A stretch of DNA of 64,000 nt from an uncultured Bacteroidales bacterium. GTDB taxonomy: Bacteria > Bacteroidota > Bacteroidia > Bacteroidales > Paludibacteraceae. Location of the stretch: contig CAIUTB010000035.1 in NCBI GenBank assembly GCA_903901975.1, positions 1-64,000 of the forward strand, read 5' to 3'. The notes under the pieces are model-generated. The model was not told where the DNA came from. It did not search any database and saw only the letters and a program-made list of their open reading frames with translations. Each line of letters opens with the position of its first letter. Position 1 is the stretch's first letter. Below are positions 43,103-53,468 of the stretch, in pieces. The position numbers and the translations under genes were made by a program.

Positions 43103-44328
43103 TTGTATGTATCATTATGAATTTCTTCATATAAATTTAAATACTCACTGAATTTGGCGTCTTTATTAAACATACTTTTTACTCTATTCATGCAGGCGTC
43201 ATTATAGAATGATTTTCCTTTAGCTTTTACTTCTTTAATTATTGTAAGGATCTCTTTGATATCCGATATTAAAAATCCAGTGTCCTTTGAAATTATTTCT
43301 TCACCAGCTGAATCCCTTAATACTGCAACAGGAGTTCCACATGCCATCGATTCAATATTAACTAATCCAAAAGAATGTGTTTTACATATATTGATATATA
43401 AATCTGCAAGAGCATAATAAGATGATAATTCTGTTACATCTTTTATATGTCGAATACCTATAATATTTTTTGGAAGAATTTTAATTTGTTCTTCAGTAAC
43501 ACCAACTAATATTATGATAGCATCATCCGGCAACAATAAACTTAAATCAAGAATTTTATTGAATCCGTTTGTTTCGTTCCAACCGGAAGCTACACCCAGG
43601 ATTCTAAATTTGTTGTATAAATTATACTTTTCAATTATTTTTTTATTAGGTAAATTTGAAAATTTATCTATTTCAATACCATTGTGAATAACATTTATAG
43701 GGTAGATCGACATATAGGATTTTGAAATATAATTTCCTAACCAATTTGAGACCGGAACTAATATCATTTTTTCAGGTAAAGTGAATATTGTTCTTTTCTT
43801 AATCCAGTTCTTTTTTGAATTATCTGTAATTGATTTAGGATATTCATTTTTACAAGGACAATTATTGCAAGTTGTTTGCCATTTATCACAATCAAATAAT
43901 ACAGGAGCAGTACAATGCCCTGTTATTGACCAAAAATCATGTAGAGTCCAAATAATGGGAATATTTGCTTCGGCAAGATATTCAAACAATAATTTAACAT
44001 TAAGATAATAGCCATGGATATTATGCAGATGCACTACATCTGGTTTTATTTCTTTTATTTTTCGTATTAAGGTTTTTGTTGCAAAATAAGAGCCAAATCC
44101 GTGTTGATCGAATGCCCTTGATAAAAGGAAATGAAACCCAATTGATATTTTATTCCCTATTTTTATAAGTTGCGATTTACTTTCTCCAACATTCCGTCCA
44201 TATGCAATATAACTTACCCAACCGTTTTCAATTGCTAGGTTACCTAACTGATCGACAATTCGACCAGTGGACCCTATAACTGCATTCGAATTTATCTGTA
44301 ATAATTTGGGCATAACTAACTTAAACAA
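43087..44328 (-). CDS. Family 4 glycosyltransferase
   Basis: A 413-residue GT4 enzyme with the N-terminal INSNAVIGSTGRIVDQLG (about 12-29), the DVVHLHNIHGYYLN segment (about 95-108) and the C-terminal donor site SFGLVNIESMACGTPVAVLRDSA, where the ESMACG glutamate is the family's E in EX7E. It probably adds one sugar of the repeat unit on the cytoplasmic side. The gene is 5 bp downstream of the acyltransferase gene. Confidence 0.87.
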   Translation of the reverse strand: MFKLVMPKLLQINSNAVIGSTGRIVDQLGNLAIENGWVSYIAYGRNVGESKSQLIKIGNKISIGFHFLLSRAFDQHGFGSYFATKTLIRKIKEIKPDVVHLHNIHGYYLNVKLLFEYLAEANIPIIWTLHDFWSITGHCTAPVLFDCDKWQTTCNNCPCKNEYPKSITDNSKKNWIKKRTIFTLPEKMILVPVSNWLGNYISKSYMSIYPINVIHNGIEIDKFSNLPNKKIIEKYNLYNKFRILGVASGWNETNGFNKILDLSLLLPDDAIIILVGVTEEQIKILPKNIIGIRHIKDVTELSSYYALADLYINICKTHSFGLVNIESMACGTPVAVLRDSAGEEIISKDTGFLISDIKEILTIIKEVKAKGKSFYNDACMNRVKSMFNKDAKFSEYLNLYEEIHNDTYKWNKH

Positions 44329-44333
44329 TAAAT

Positions 44334-44999
44334 TTAAATCCGATTTTTATTCCAGGTAACATTCTCCTTAAGTATTTTTGCTGGATTACCCCCTATCAAT
44401 ACATTATTCGGAAAACCACTGGTAACTATTGCACCGGTAGCAACAATAACATTTTCATCAAGTATCACTCCTTTCAGGATTTTTGCTCCTTCTCCAATCC
44501 AACAATGATTGCCTATTGATATGTTCTGTGCATAATTAATCCTTGATTTTTTTTCAATATCTATAATTGAATGAGAATCACCCGTTCTTATATTAATATT
44601 AGATGATAGCATACAATCATCACCAATAATTATTGAACTATTATTTTCTGTTACAGCTATATGAGATTGTCCTATGAATGTGTTTTCTCCTATAATAATT
44701 GAACAATTATTATCTTCAATGAAAAATGTTCCTCCTTCAAGATAACTCTTTTTTTTCAAATGAATTACATTATTATTTCCATTCACTTTTATAAGACAAT
44801 TTATAAGCAGAACATTTTCATCAATTAGAATTGAATTATAATTTCCTTTAATGCAAAAACAAGATGCAATCTTTATACCATGATTACATATTGCATTTTT
44901 TTTTCCAATGATGTATCCTTTTTTTTCAAAGAAATACCGAAATTTATAAACTAAAAATCTAATAAAACGATATTCTTTAAATTTAAGTTTCAAATTCAT
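44334..44999 (-). CDS. Left-handed beta-helix acyltransferase
   Basis: A 221-residue protein with an N-terminal basic segment and many hexapeptide repeats of the LbH fold (N..I.I....I, about 50-200), for example NISIGNHCWIGEGAKILKGVILDENVIVATGAIVTSG near the C-terminus. The histidine expected for acetyl transfer is in GNHCWIG. Such enzymes O-acetylate polysaccharide sugars. Several A/T homopolymers of 8-9 bases lie in the 5' half. It is placed among glycosyltransferase genes. Confidence 0.83.
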   Translation of the reverse strand: MNLKLKFKEYRFIRFLVYKFRYFFEKKGYIIGKKNAICNHGIKIASCFCIKGNYNSILIDENVLLINCLIKVNGNNNVIHLKKKSYLEGGTFFIEDNNCSIIIGENTFIGQSHIAVTENNSSIIIGDDCMLSSNINIRTGDSHSIIDIEKKSRINYAQNISIGNHCWIGEGAKILKGVILDENVIVATGAIVTSGFPNNVLIGGNPAKILKENVTWNKNRI

Positions 45000-45011
45000 T
45001 TAATCTAAATT

Positions 45012-46244
45012 TTAGATAAAAACAGTACTATTTATATACTCATATATCTTAGCACTTTGTATATCCCATGTACGATTTTCAATCATATATTTTCGTGCTT
45101 TTTCACCTTTAGCATTTAGCTCTAGTTTAGACATTTTTGAAATTTCTTCCATTTCGTTCGATAAAGTTTCAGGAGAATTATTTGACAAAACAGAACAAAC
45201 ATGTCCATAATCTCTTTCTAAATGTGCCACTTGTGTAGTTATGACGTATTTTCCAGTTACAAGATATTCAAAAAACTTAGAAGGAAAAAGGTACCGGCAT
45301 TCATCATCCTCAGTTACCCGGACATTCATTAATACATCTACTTTTTGATAATAGGAAAATAATTGATCCAAATCAAGCATCCCTAAATATTTTATCCTAC
45401 TATCGTTTTCTTCTGCTTGTCTAATGATTGGAAGATCTATTCCTTTTCCGGCAAACCATATTTTAATATTCTGATTTTTATTAATCTTCATGGCATCTAT
45501 AACAACTTGTGTTCCATTGATGGGCCACAATGCTCCAGCACAAAGAAATATAGTATCAGAACTGTTAGTTGTATTCACTTTTAAATCAAATAATCTTGAT
45601 TTAACATTGTTGTTTATACCACCATCAATTAATAGACAATGTTTTTGTTGTGCATAATCTAAACTTACATTTTCATTAATGACGATCCTCCCATCCAATC
45701 GAGGTATTAGTATTTTAGCAAATAATTCAACAAAATAGTAAATAATTGTACGTATTCTTCCAATATTTATCTTTTTTGGCGGCATTCCTAAATCATATAA
45801 TAGGGATACGAATTTTGAATTGGTTATTTTACAAGCAAAAAAAATTATTGGTAAAGGCGGTGAATAGACACCATATTGTAAAATGCATCTTTTTTTATTG
45901 AGGTTTTTAAGTGACCATAAAATAATGGTAAAAAAAGCATAAGTTCCTTTCATAATTTCTCTAATAACAATAATATTTATTGCTGGTAAAGTCGTAATAA
46001 AGGCTCTATCTTTATATGAAATTTTTATTCTTTTACAAAAGAATGTTTTGTAATTCGGGAAGGAAGGAATTGGTTGTGATGAAAGTATATCTACCTGTAA
46101 ATTCTGATTAAGTAACCCATCTACTATACCTTCTTGCACCAACAAGCCCGATAGTGAAACTCCCGGGTTTTGAAATTCCGGTGTATAAGGAACTAACGAT
46201 CCCAGAAATAATATAGCAAGATTTTTCTTTTTAATATTGTCCAT
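45012..46244 (-). CDS. Family 4 glycosyltransferase
   Basis: A 410-residue GT-B enzyme. The N-terminal region has LGSLVPYTPEFQNPGVSLSG (about 14-33). The C-terminal donor domain has FLCAGALWPINGTQVVIDAM and FPSKFFEYLVTGKYVITT, where SKFFEYL is the typical acidic donor-binding segment. No membrane anchor is evident beyond hydrophobic patches near 100-115. The acceptor and donor are not known. Confidence 0.85.
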   Translation of the reverse strand: MDNIKKKNLAILFLGSLVPYTPEFQNPGVSLSGLLVQEGIVDGLLNQNLQVDILSSQPIPSFPNYKTFFCKRIKISYKDRAFITTLPAINIIVIREIMKGTYAFFTIILWSLKNLNKKRCILQYGVYSPPLPIIFFACKITNSKFVSLLYDLGMPPKKINIGRIRTIIYYFVELFAKILIPRLDGRIVINENVSLDYAQQKHCLLIDGGINNNVKSRLFDLKVNTTNSSDTIFLCAGALWPINGTQVVIDAMKINKNQNIKIWFAGKGIDLPIIRQAEENDSRIKYLGMLDLDQLFSYYQKVDVLMNVRVTEDDECRYLFPSKFFEYLVTGKYVITTQVAHLERDYGHVCSVLSNNSPETLSNEMEEISKMSKLELNAKGEKARKYMIENRTWDIQSAKIYEYINSTVFI

Positions 46245-46289
46245 AAATATAACTATATCGTTGTAAAATAACCATTACTTTTAACCTAT

Positions 46290-47357
46290 TTAATCTATAC
46301 ATTCCTTCAAAACATTTGAATATATTTCATATGAGTAGTTTTCGTTTGCTGTTTTAATGGCTCTTTGCCCGATATTATAAATTGATTCTGTTTTTAAATT
46401 TTCAATAATTGTCACGAGTTCTTTCGGTTCAGATGCGGAATAAATATATCCATTTTCACCGCTTTTAATTATTGATGTTGTTGATTGAACTCCATCAGAA
46501 ACTATCAGTAATTTTCCCCTTGCCATTGCATCGATAGGAGGAATACCAAAGGGTTCAAATAGTGATGCATGAATAAAAATGTCAGTATTATTCATTTGAT
46601 CAATATAGTCTTCATAATCCAACCAACCTGTAAATTTAATTTTCGAAGAAAGAGATTTAAATTTAAATTCATATTCTTCATATTCTTCCCCTAAACCGGC
46701 AATAGTAATATCATATTTATATAATAAATCTTTTTTTTGGATTTCAATAAGCATTTCATAAAGAATATTGTATCCTTTCCGCTTATAAAAACTGTTGGAA
46801 ATAAATATTCGTGGCATGTTACCATTCAATAATTCATTAACCCTCGATTTATTGATTGCTTCAATATGATTGATTTCGGGAAAATGAATTGCATAAGGAA
46901 ATAGTTTTAATTTACTTTTTTCTAAATTGTAAAACTTTGAATATATTTCCTGAGTACTTGAAGTTGCACAAAAAATGTAATCAAATTGTTTGAATAAAAA
47001 TAATTTCTTGAACCAAAATTGTGGGGACCGTTTATTGACATGAATAGGACAATCAGAAAAAACAGCAACTTTTTTAAATAAAATATTTGATAATAATATA
47101 AGTTTTATACAATCCCAACTACCCCAACCACCTACGATAACAAGGTCTGCATTTCTGATTAATCCAATTGTTTTTTTAAACGAAATATCTTTAAAAACAA
47201 AACCATGAACCCAAGAGTAATTATTCCATTGTTTGTATTTATCTGAAAGGCAATTATATATTACAGTTATTTCATATTCTGATTTTATATACTCAAGCAT
47301 CCTATCCATATAAGGAGCTGGATGAACTGTTGAAAAAAGTATTTGTTGGTTTTTCAT
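46290..47357 (-). CDS. Family 4 glycosyltransferase
   Basis: A 355-residue GT-B enzyme. Near the C-terminus it shows FISNSFYKRKGYNILYEMLIE and IHASLFEPFGIPPIDAMARGKLLIVSDG, the EPFGIPPIDAM segment corresponding to the EX7E motif with an Asp in the second position. It starts FSTVHPAPYMDRMLEYIK. It is one of four neighbouring GT-B genes that should build the repeat unit in turn. Confidence 0.86.
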   Translation of the reverse strand: MKNQQILFSTVHPAPYMDRMLEYIKSEYEITVIYNCLSDKYKQWNNYSWVHGFVFKDISFKKTIGLIRNADLVIVGGWGSWDCIKLILLSNILFKKVAVFSDCPIHVNKRSPQFWFKKLFLFKQFDYIFCATSSTQEIYSKFYNLEKSKLKLFPYAIHFPEINHIEAINKSRVNELLNGNMPRIFISNSFYKRKGYNILYEMLIEIQKKDLLYKYDITIAGLGEEYEEYEFKFKSLSSKIKFTGWLDYEDYIDQMNNTDIFIHASLFEPFGIPPIDAMARGKLLIVSDGVQSTTSIIKSGENGYIYSASEPKELVTIIENLKTESIYNIGQRAIKTANENYSYEIYSNVLKECID

Positions 47358-47480
47358 AAATATATGAAAGTTATTTTCTACATATTGTCATCATTGAAAG
47401 AATATTTTTATATAGAATAATCAATGTAAAACATCTAACTATATCAATATTATATCATAATAAATAATTATTTTAATCTA

Positions 47481-48494
47481 TCAACTAATCTTTGAGAAAA
47501 TATTGTTAAATGTGCGTGTAAAACTATAATCTGGATTAATCATAAATATTTTTTTTATAAAGCTTGCACATTCAATCAATATCCTTTTAGAGAAAGGATA
47601 TAAAATGATTTTCCCTGTTCTTAATTCAAAATCCGGATCACATAACATTACTTTCGGATGTATCAATGGGAACTGCATTTGTTTTGTTTCAAGCTCACAG
47701 AATCTTTTTGTCATTGCATGTGACATTGAGTTTCCACCATGAATGGAGAACAAATCTACACCTATATTTCTAATTTGGTTGAATTTTGGAACTATTCCAT
47801 ACATTCCGTGGACTCTTATAGTAAAACTCATCTGAATATCCCATGAAATGGGAGCAATTGATTTAGAAATTCTTCTTAATTCCATATCCCATGAATACAT
47901 ATCTTGTTTTAAAAGTTTTTTATCTTTATATGTACTTTTGATTTTCCTTTTGATATCTTTATCTCCCCATAGAGTTAGTTCCCCATCATAGAATTTAGTA
48001 AATTTTTGACTCCAAGAGGCCCAACCACATGGTAACATGTGTTGTGTAAAAACATAACTACTTCCATCAGTAGGTTCAAATTCTTTCAAATAATTTGTAC
48101 CACAGATCCATAAAACTCTCGAATCTTCTTTATATAAAGAAAGCATGTCCCGACAGAATTGAAAGAAACTTAGTTCAGGTAAATTATCATCTTCAAGAAA
48201 TATAGCTGATGCCTCAAAGCTAAACACCCATTTTGCACCTTTTGCGATTCTATCATATACCCCCTTGTTTATTTCTGCATAATTTTTTATGATCTCACAT
48301 GGCCATGTTATAAGTGATTCAACTCTATACCTACATTCTGAAACCAATTTAGCCTCTTCTTCATTTCTGGGGCCATCACTAATCAAATATATTTTCAAAG
48401 GCTTAACTTTAGCAATTCTTTCAATTATTTGAATTGTTTTATCGACTCTTTTAAAAAAGAAAAGGACTATTGGCACATCAAAGTTTTCTATCAT
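47481..48494 (-). CDS. Glycosyltransferase, GT-A/GT2-like (HlpA type)
   Basis: A 337-residue GT-A fold protein. It starts VPIVLFFFKRVDKTIQIIERI (about 7-27) and has LISDGPRNEEEAKLV. A DxD-like donor motif is at AIFLEDDNLPELSFFQF (about 96-112). The WASWSQKFTKFYDG segment in the middle is typical of the sub-family sometimes called hemolytic protein HlpA-like. It is a probable sugar transferase on the inner side of the membrane. Confidence 0.82.
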   Translation of the reverse strand: MIENFDVPIVLFFFKRVDKTIQIIERIAKVKPLKIYLISDGPRNEEEAKLVSECRYRVESLITWPCEIIKNYAEINKGVYDRIAKGAKWVFSFEASAIFLEDDNLPELSFFQFCRDMLSLYKEDSRVLWICGTNYLKEFEPTDGSSYVFTQHMLPCGWASWSQKFTKFYDGELTLWGDKDIKRKIKSTYKDKKLLKQDMYSWDMELRRISKSIAPISWDIQMSFTIRVHGMYGIVPKFNQIRNIGVDLFSIHGGNSMSHAMTKRFCELETKQMQFPLIHPKVMLCDPDFELRTGKIILYPFSKRILIECASFIKKIFMINPDYSFTRTFNNIFSKIS

Positions 48495-48596
48495 AATATG
48501 CTAAAATTAAATTTTATTTAAAATTAATGACAATTTAAACATAGGTTTGATTTTAAATAACAGTTTATTATTTACAACTATTAGTTAAACAATATT

Positions 48597-49871
48597 TTAC
48601 ATTATATTTTTATGTGTAATTTTATATGTAATAAAATATGAATAAATAAACATAAATATATATGTTATTAGAAGTGATATTATTACTGTTTTTAGAGAGT
48701 CACCAATTATTTTCCCAATGATGTACAATGTAGTAAATTGTAAAATAAAATAAATTATTATGTACGACGATAGCCATTTCCATTCTTTAAAAACAACACA
48801 CAAGACATTACCCAATTTGTAACCAACAAAAAGAATGGGCAAACAGGCTAATTTTATATATGGTAATGCCTCAATATATTTAGGGAATAGCAGGATGATA
48901 TAGTCAATTAAAAAGTATAAAAATAAACTTCCAATTATTGCAATCACAAAAGATAATATGTATATAAGTCGCATCTGTTTCCAGAAAACGCTTCTATCAG
49001 AATTTGCACCAAATGACTTTGAGAATTTAGGATACAAATAATTAGTCAATGTATTAGGAATAAGAGTTATAATTCCAAATAGCATAATAATAGGTGAAAA
49101 TAGCCCTAAATTTTTTGCAGTACCATAATTTATTATATATAAACGAGGTAGCGTCTCAATAAATGAAAATGCATAACTAACCAAAAAAATAATTGATCCA
49201 ACAAAGAAAAGATTTTTGAAAATTGAAAAACTAAATTTAGGCTTTATAAATGATAAAGGCCTCCAAACATGTAAAAGCAATAAGTTTGTAGAACTTATAA
49301 TTAAAGCTCTTAAAATATATCCTTGAAATCCCCATAGTATAACAAAAGCCATCGAAGAAAGCTGAATTAATGACATTATCATTTGAATGTCACTTAATTT
49401 CTTAAAATTATCACTTGTACTGAAAGTCCCTGATAAATAAGTAGAATATGGCTCAAAAACAACAGTGAGCGCAATCACAAACATTGCCTGTTTGTAATCG
49501 GTGGCATATAATCCATATTTGTTAAAATTGAAATAGACAAAACATCCTATGATAAGTATTGAAAGTAGTCCTGTAATAAATAATGAATATGCCAAAGTGG
49601 TTTCAGCGAATTTATAGGCTTTAACTGTTTCATTTTTACCTAAATAATAAGGTAGCTCTCTATTCATCCCATTAGGGATACCTAAACGAAAGAAAGTTGC
49701 ATAAACAGTAAATGTAGTTAAAGTCACCCAAATTCCCATGTAATCTGGTGTTACATAACGATATGTTACAAATCCTGTTAATATTCCTACAACAGATGAA
49801 ATAAGAGTAGAATTCAGAAAATAAATAGGTGTTTTATGTTTTTTAAATTTTTCTATAAGTTTTATTTTCAT
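48597..49871 (-). CDS. wzx: Wzx-type polysaccharide flippase
   Basis: A 424-residue integral membrane protein with about twelve hydrophobic helices across its length. The N-terminal region STLISSVVGILTGFVTYRYVTPDYMGIWVTL is typical of the polysaccharide transport (MOP) family that flips lipid-linked repeat units outward. It overlaps the Wzy-like gene upstream by 29 bp. It is the intact flippase of the locus; a second, broken one lies at 63222. Confidence 0.88.
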   Translation of the reverse strand: MKIKLIEKFKKHKTPIYFLNSTLISSVVGILTGFVTYRYVTPDYMGIWVTLTTFTVYATFFRLGIPNGMNRELPYYLGKNETVKAYKFAETTLAYSLFITGLLSILIIGCFVYFNFNKYGLYATDYKQAMFVIALTVVFEPYSTYLSGTFSTSDNFKKLSDIQMIMSLIQLSSMAFVILWGFQGYILRALIISSTNLLLLHVWRPLSFIKPKFSFSIFKNLFFVGSIIFLVSYAFSFIETLPRLYIINYGTAKNLGLFSPIIMLFGIITLIPNTLTNYLYPKFSKSFGANSDRSVFWKQMRLIYILSFVIAIIGSLFLYFLIDYIILLFPKYIEALPYIKLACLPILFVGYKLGNVLCVVFKEWKWLSSYIIIYFILQFTTLYIIGKIIGDSLKTVIISLLITYIFMFIYSYFITYKITHKNIM

Positions 49872-51087
49872 ATTTTTTATTTAAAGCAACATAAAATATT
49901 GGAGCCGAAATACATAAAGGCTCTATCGTATATGTCCAGGAACCTTCAAAGAACAAAGAAATAAGAGCAGATAAAGCAACTCCCAAACAGACTAATTCGT
50001 ATTTTTCTAAGGAATGAAATTTGAAAAGTTTGTGGAATATTCTCTTATATAAAAAAATGTAAAACAATGCATATAAAATTCCACCTTTAAAAATAATATT
50101 GTAAATACCAATATGCAAAGCATTAATAATATGCCACTCAAATACTTTAACAAAGGGATAATGACCGATTCCATTACCAAAAATCAATTGAAAGAATGAT
50201 GCTTCTGCAAAATACTCTTTCCATTCTTCAACTCTGTCTATTCCCGATAAATCATCAATTGTATTAAAGCGATCATATAGTAAATTAAAAATGGCATCGA
50301 TTGTTTGGAGATGAAGAATATTGTTAACGATAAAAGTTATAAATAATATTATTGCCATTATTATTATTATTCTTCCCAAAAATTTAAAAGAATTTTTGTT
50401 TGAAAAAAAAATTGCAATTAATAATAATACAATCATATTTATTAAAACGGATCTTTTTAAAAAAAGAACACCGAGTATGAAATAGCTCAAGAGTACGCTA
50501 TATCCTAATATTTTTTCTTTTTTCATTATTATGGCATAGTATCCCCAATAAGAAAAGCAAGCAGAGCTAAACCACCAACAATAATAACTAAAATTCCAAG
50601 TTCCAGTGCGGTCATTTATATTTTGAATGTCAAAATTAAAGAAAAACAGCCCAAAAAAGGTTGCAATTATTGAGCTGAAGCCTATATATCGCATAAACTC
50701 GTGAAAAACAGGCATATATCTTTTATTAGCAAAAACACTACCGATTATAAAATACATTACGTATCTTATGTCTTGCGTAAATATCCAACCAAAATCACCA
50801 CCTCTAAAACTTAAATTAATATTACCATACGAAATACCAACTACAACAAAATAAAACAATAAAAATAGCAAGTATCTTGTATATAAATTACATGTATACT
50901 TATTAATGTAAATAAAGATTCCATAGAATCCGGTTAATATAGATGCTAATACAGTAAATACAGAAAAAGGTCCATTTAATGTTCCTAAGAATAGAATGAC
51001 TAATCCAAGGATTGTCGAAGTAAAGAAAAGTTTTATTGATAGTTTTTCATTGGGGCGAAAAACTTGTAAATTTAAAAGCCCTCTCAT
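49843..51087 (-). CDS. wzy: Wzy-type O-antigen/capsule polymerase
   Basis: A 414-residue membrane protein with about ten to twelve hydrophobic segments and a larger loop near 260-330 that contains FGNGIGHYPFVKVFEWHIINALHIGIYNIIFKGG. This is the pattern of O-antigen ligase/polymerase family proteins, with the GxGxGxxP motif in the periplasmic loop. Sequence conservation is low, as usual for Wzy. It lies between the KpsS-like gene (4-bp overlap) and wzx. Confidence 0.82.
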   Translation of the reverse strand: MRGLLNLQVFRPNEKLSIKLFFTSTILGLVILFLGTLNGPFSVFTVLASILTGFYGIFIYINKYTCNLYTRYLLFLLFYFVVVGISYGNINLSFRGGDFGWIFTQDIRYVMYFIIGSVFANKRYMPVFHEFMRYIGFSSIIATFFGLFFFNFDIQNINDRTGTWNFSYYCWWFSSACFSYWGYYAIIMKKEKILGYSVLLSYFILGVLFLKRSVLINMIVLLLIAIFFSNKNSFKFLGRIIIIMAIILFITFIVNNILHLQTIDAIFNLLYDRFNTIDDLSGIDRVEEWKEYFAEASFFQLIFGNGIGHYPFVKVFEWHIINALHIGIYNIIFKGGILYALFYIFLYKRIFHKLFKFHSLEKYELVCLGVALSALISLFFEGSWTYTIEPLCISAPIFYVALNKKYENKTYRKI

Positions 51088-52430
51088 TTTTTTTGTATTG
51101 CTTTTTCTATGGCTATTGTATAATCCATAACGTTTTGTTTAAAGCTTTCTTTTGCATAAGGGGTTGCACAGCCCTTATTAAAGATAGAAATCATCGCTGC
51201 AATAAAATTTAATACATCTTCTTTTTGGGGATAAAGGTATTCGTCTTTTCGTATTTCCTCTTTTAAATGTTTTATACTTTCTATCTTAGTTACACCTGGA
51301 CATTGATCATAAAATATCTTACCTAAAACAAATACAGGTTTACCAAATAGAACTCCTTCCCAGGCTGCTGTGCTTGTCAAAGTGACTATTGCTTCTGATT
51401 TTATTATAATATCTTGACAATTCAATTCAGCAGGAAGATAAATGAGATTCAATAATTTTTTTTTTAAGTCTCTGTATCTTCTATCTAATAATGCTCCTTT
51501 TTGTTGGGGGTGTTCTTTTATAACTAGATATTGATTTGGTTTTAAAGTTTTAGCAATATTTTCAATTGTTGATACCTGATTTTGATACTCTTCAGCAAAA
51601 TAATTCAGAATAGCTTCAGGTTCAATATGTAAGGGGAAAAATATAATCTGTTTATTCTTTAAATCTTTAATATTGTCATATGAATAAATAATCCTATTAA
51701 ATAATCTTCTTGACATTTGATAAGAAAAAAATGAATAATCATCTTCATACCTGAAAGTCGTAATTCTTTGTAATTTCTTCTTTTTTATATATAATATCGT
51801 ATCTCTATATAAAGAAGCTATAATGTTTTTTAAAGAATAGCCATATGGTTTTAACGAATCAATAATGTAAAATGGTTTGTAGCCTTTTTCTACAACATCA
51901 TTGTAATAACCTTTCGCCTTTAAAAGATTTGCATCATTTGGTTTTATAGTGCTCAAATCATTCAATCGACCATCAAATGGACTGGGTTTCCAGTAAAAAG
52001 TATATGGAAAAAAACCTTGTAAATCACTTAAAAATGGAATTCCATATCGTTCTGCTTCTATTGCCATAACTTCAGAAATCTCGATAGAAATACTTTCATT
52101 TACTAAATAATTTGGTTTTGTTTTTTCAATTATTGATCTCCAAAAGGTTATTTCTTTTCCGAGTATTTCAAGTCGTTTTTTCAAATCAAATCTACATAGA
52201 AACCTGTCTGACGAAAATGAAGTCTTTAAATAATCTCCGTTAATTTTTGACTCTTTAATGTTAGAAAATTCTTCTTCAAAACAACCATAAACCTTTTTTC
52301 CCTTTGCCTCAATTAGTTCTTTTTCTTTCTTTGTTAATACTACAAATATTGTATCAAAAATATCTGAATCGATTTCAGAAGCGTAATTTGCCAAAAAAGA
52401 TCTTGCAAATATTAAAACTTTTATTTTCAT
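51084..52430 (-). CDS. Capsule polysaccharide biosynthesis protein, KpsS/CDP-glycerol transferase-like
   Basis: I place the start at the ATG at 52430 (448 residues, MKIKVLIFARSF). A longer ORF to 52568 carries 46 residues that belong to a transposase remnant in the same frame. The C-terminal half has QYLVIKEHPQQKGALLDRRY (about 320-340) and SEAIVTLTSTAAWEGVLFGKPVFVLG (about 365-390), the signature of capsule-type glycosyltransferases (KpsS/KpsC, CDP-glycerol transferases). It might transfer a sialic-acid-like or other unusual sugar, but that is inference. Confidence 0.8.
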   Translation of the reverse strand: MKIKVLIFARSFLANYASEIDSDIFDTIFVVLTKKEKELIEAKGKKVYGCFEEEFSNIKESKINGDYLKTSFSSDRFLCRFDLKKRLEILGKEITFWRSIIEKTKPNYLVNESISIEISEVMAIEAERYGIPFLSDLQGFFPYTFYWKPSPFDGRLNDLSTIKPNDANLLKAKGYYNDVVEKGYKPFYIIDSLKPYGYSLKNIIASLYRDTILYIKKKKLQRITTFRYEDDYSFFSYQMSRRLFNRIIYSYDNIKDLKNKQIIFFPLHIEPEAILNYFAEEYQNQVSTIENIAKTLKPNQYLVIKEHPQQKGALLDRRYRDLKKKLLNLIYLPAELNCQDIIIKSEAIVTLTSTAAWEGVLFGKPVFVLGKIFYDQCPGVTKIESIKHLKEEIRKDEYLYPQKEDVLNFIAAMISIFNKGCATPYAKESFKQNVMDYTIAIEKAIQKK

Positions 52431-52454
52431 TTTATGCATTATTGTGTGACAATT

Positions 52455-53025
52455 TATTGTTCTAATTAGTATTAATAATATAGTGTCGAATTTATTGCTC
52501 ACATCATAGAGGACAGACGACAAGCTGTCTTTGAGATTTTGAAAACTGAGGAAAGAGGAAAGCATCAAAAGGTATCCACTAATACTTGATTATTCTTCAT
52601 AAAGTTTCAATCAAGTTCAATTCTGGAGAGTATGGAGAAATGTAGAAAATGAGCAAATCTTGTTCCTTCCATTCTTATATTTTGTCCATAAACTATTCTC
52701 CAGTTATAGTCTAGTAATTTTTAAAAAATTTCTGCAAAGTCTTTTTGCATATTCTAATATCGTGTTTCTCCTTAAAGTAATTCAATACAATTTTAAGGTT
52801 TATCCTATGAATATAAACATTTTAAGCATATTTATCCAGATAGTCTTTAAGGCGGGGTTTAACACTTCGTACAAGTATCATTTGAAGAGAATCGACACCA
52901 TTAAATGCCCATCTATCGAGCAAAGGTTGAATCGTTCCACAACTAACATCAAAAATCTTTGATAAATTAGTGATCTTCCGTTTTTGAAAGGACGAAAGAA
53001 GGCAATGTATGCGTTTCTTTACCAA
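52455..53025 (-). pseudogene. Degraded IS630-family transposase
   Basis: The N-terminal HTH part is intact at 52822-53025 (67 residues, with KIFDVSCGTIQPLLDRW). After a frameshift, HDIRICKKTLQKFLKI follows. After an internal deletion the end of the DDE domain is readable as PYSPELNLIETL, then a stop, and then the FLSFQNLKDSLSSVLYDV tail, which has merged with the ORF of the next gene. The catalytic core is missing. Confidence 0.8.
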
Positions 53026-53468
53026 ATTGTTTGTAATATTCTTAAAAATAAGTTTCAGGCTTTAAACTGCCCAGTAGTCAATGTTATATCTCTCTTAGTG
53101 ATAGACACAATTTAAAATAACTATAAAAAAACAAAATAATATGATATTGTACTATTCTAATTACTTAACTGATGACTTGATTTGCAACTTTCCGTTTTGT
53201 ATTATACGAAAAGTCTTTTATTATTAGAATTAACGTACTAGTTTATTTATCAACTAATTATATGTAATGGAACTTCTGAATATTGTAAAGTATCGTTTAA
53301 AAATGAACATTATCAAAAATAGATGTTGGATTGCGATAACGTTCAAAAGTCTTTTAGCAATACATATAAAAATAGTTATCCTTTTTCTTTAAATGTGTTA
53401 TATTAATAAGAAGTATATTACAAACACAATTCTTTTTATACGATATTTATTGAACTGATATTATATTA
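53026..53468. other. Gene-free AT-rich spacer
   Basis: 443 bp between the IS630 remnant and the amidotransferase gene. I see no ORF, terminator or clear palindrome. It probably holds the former IS end and worn-down DNA. Confidence 0.5.

Noticed and set aside
52822-53025. A free-standing small HTH protein
   Set aside because: It is the 5' part of a frameshifted IS630 transposase, with further transposase pieces following in other frames.
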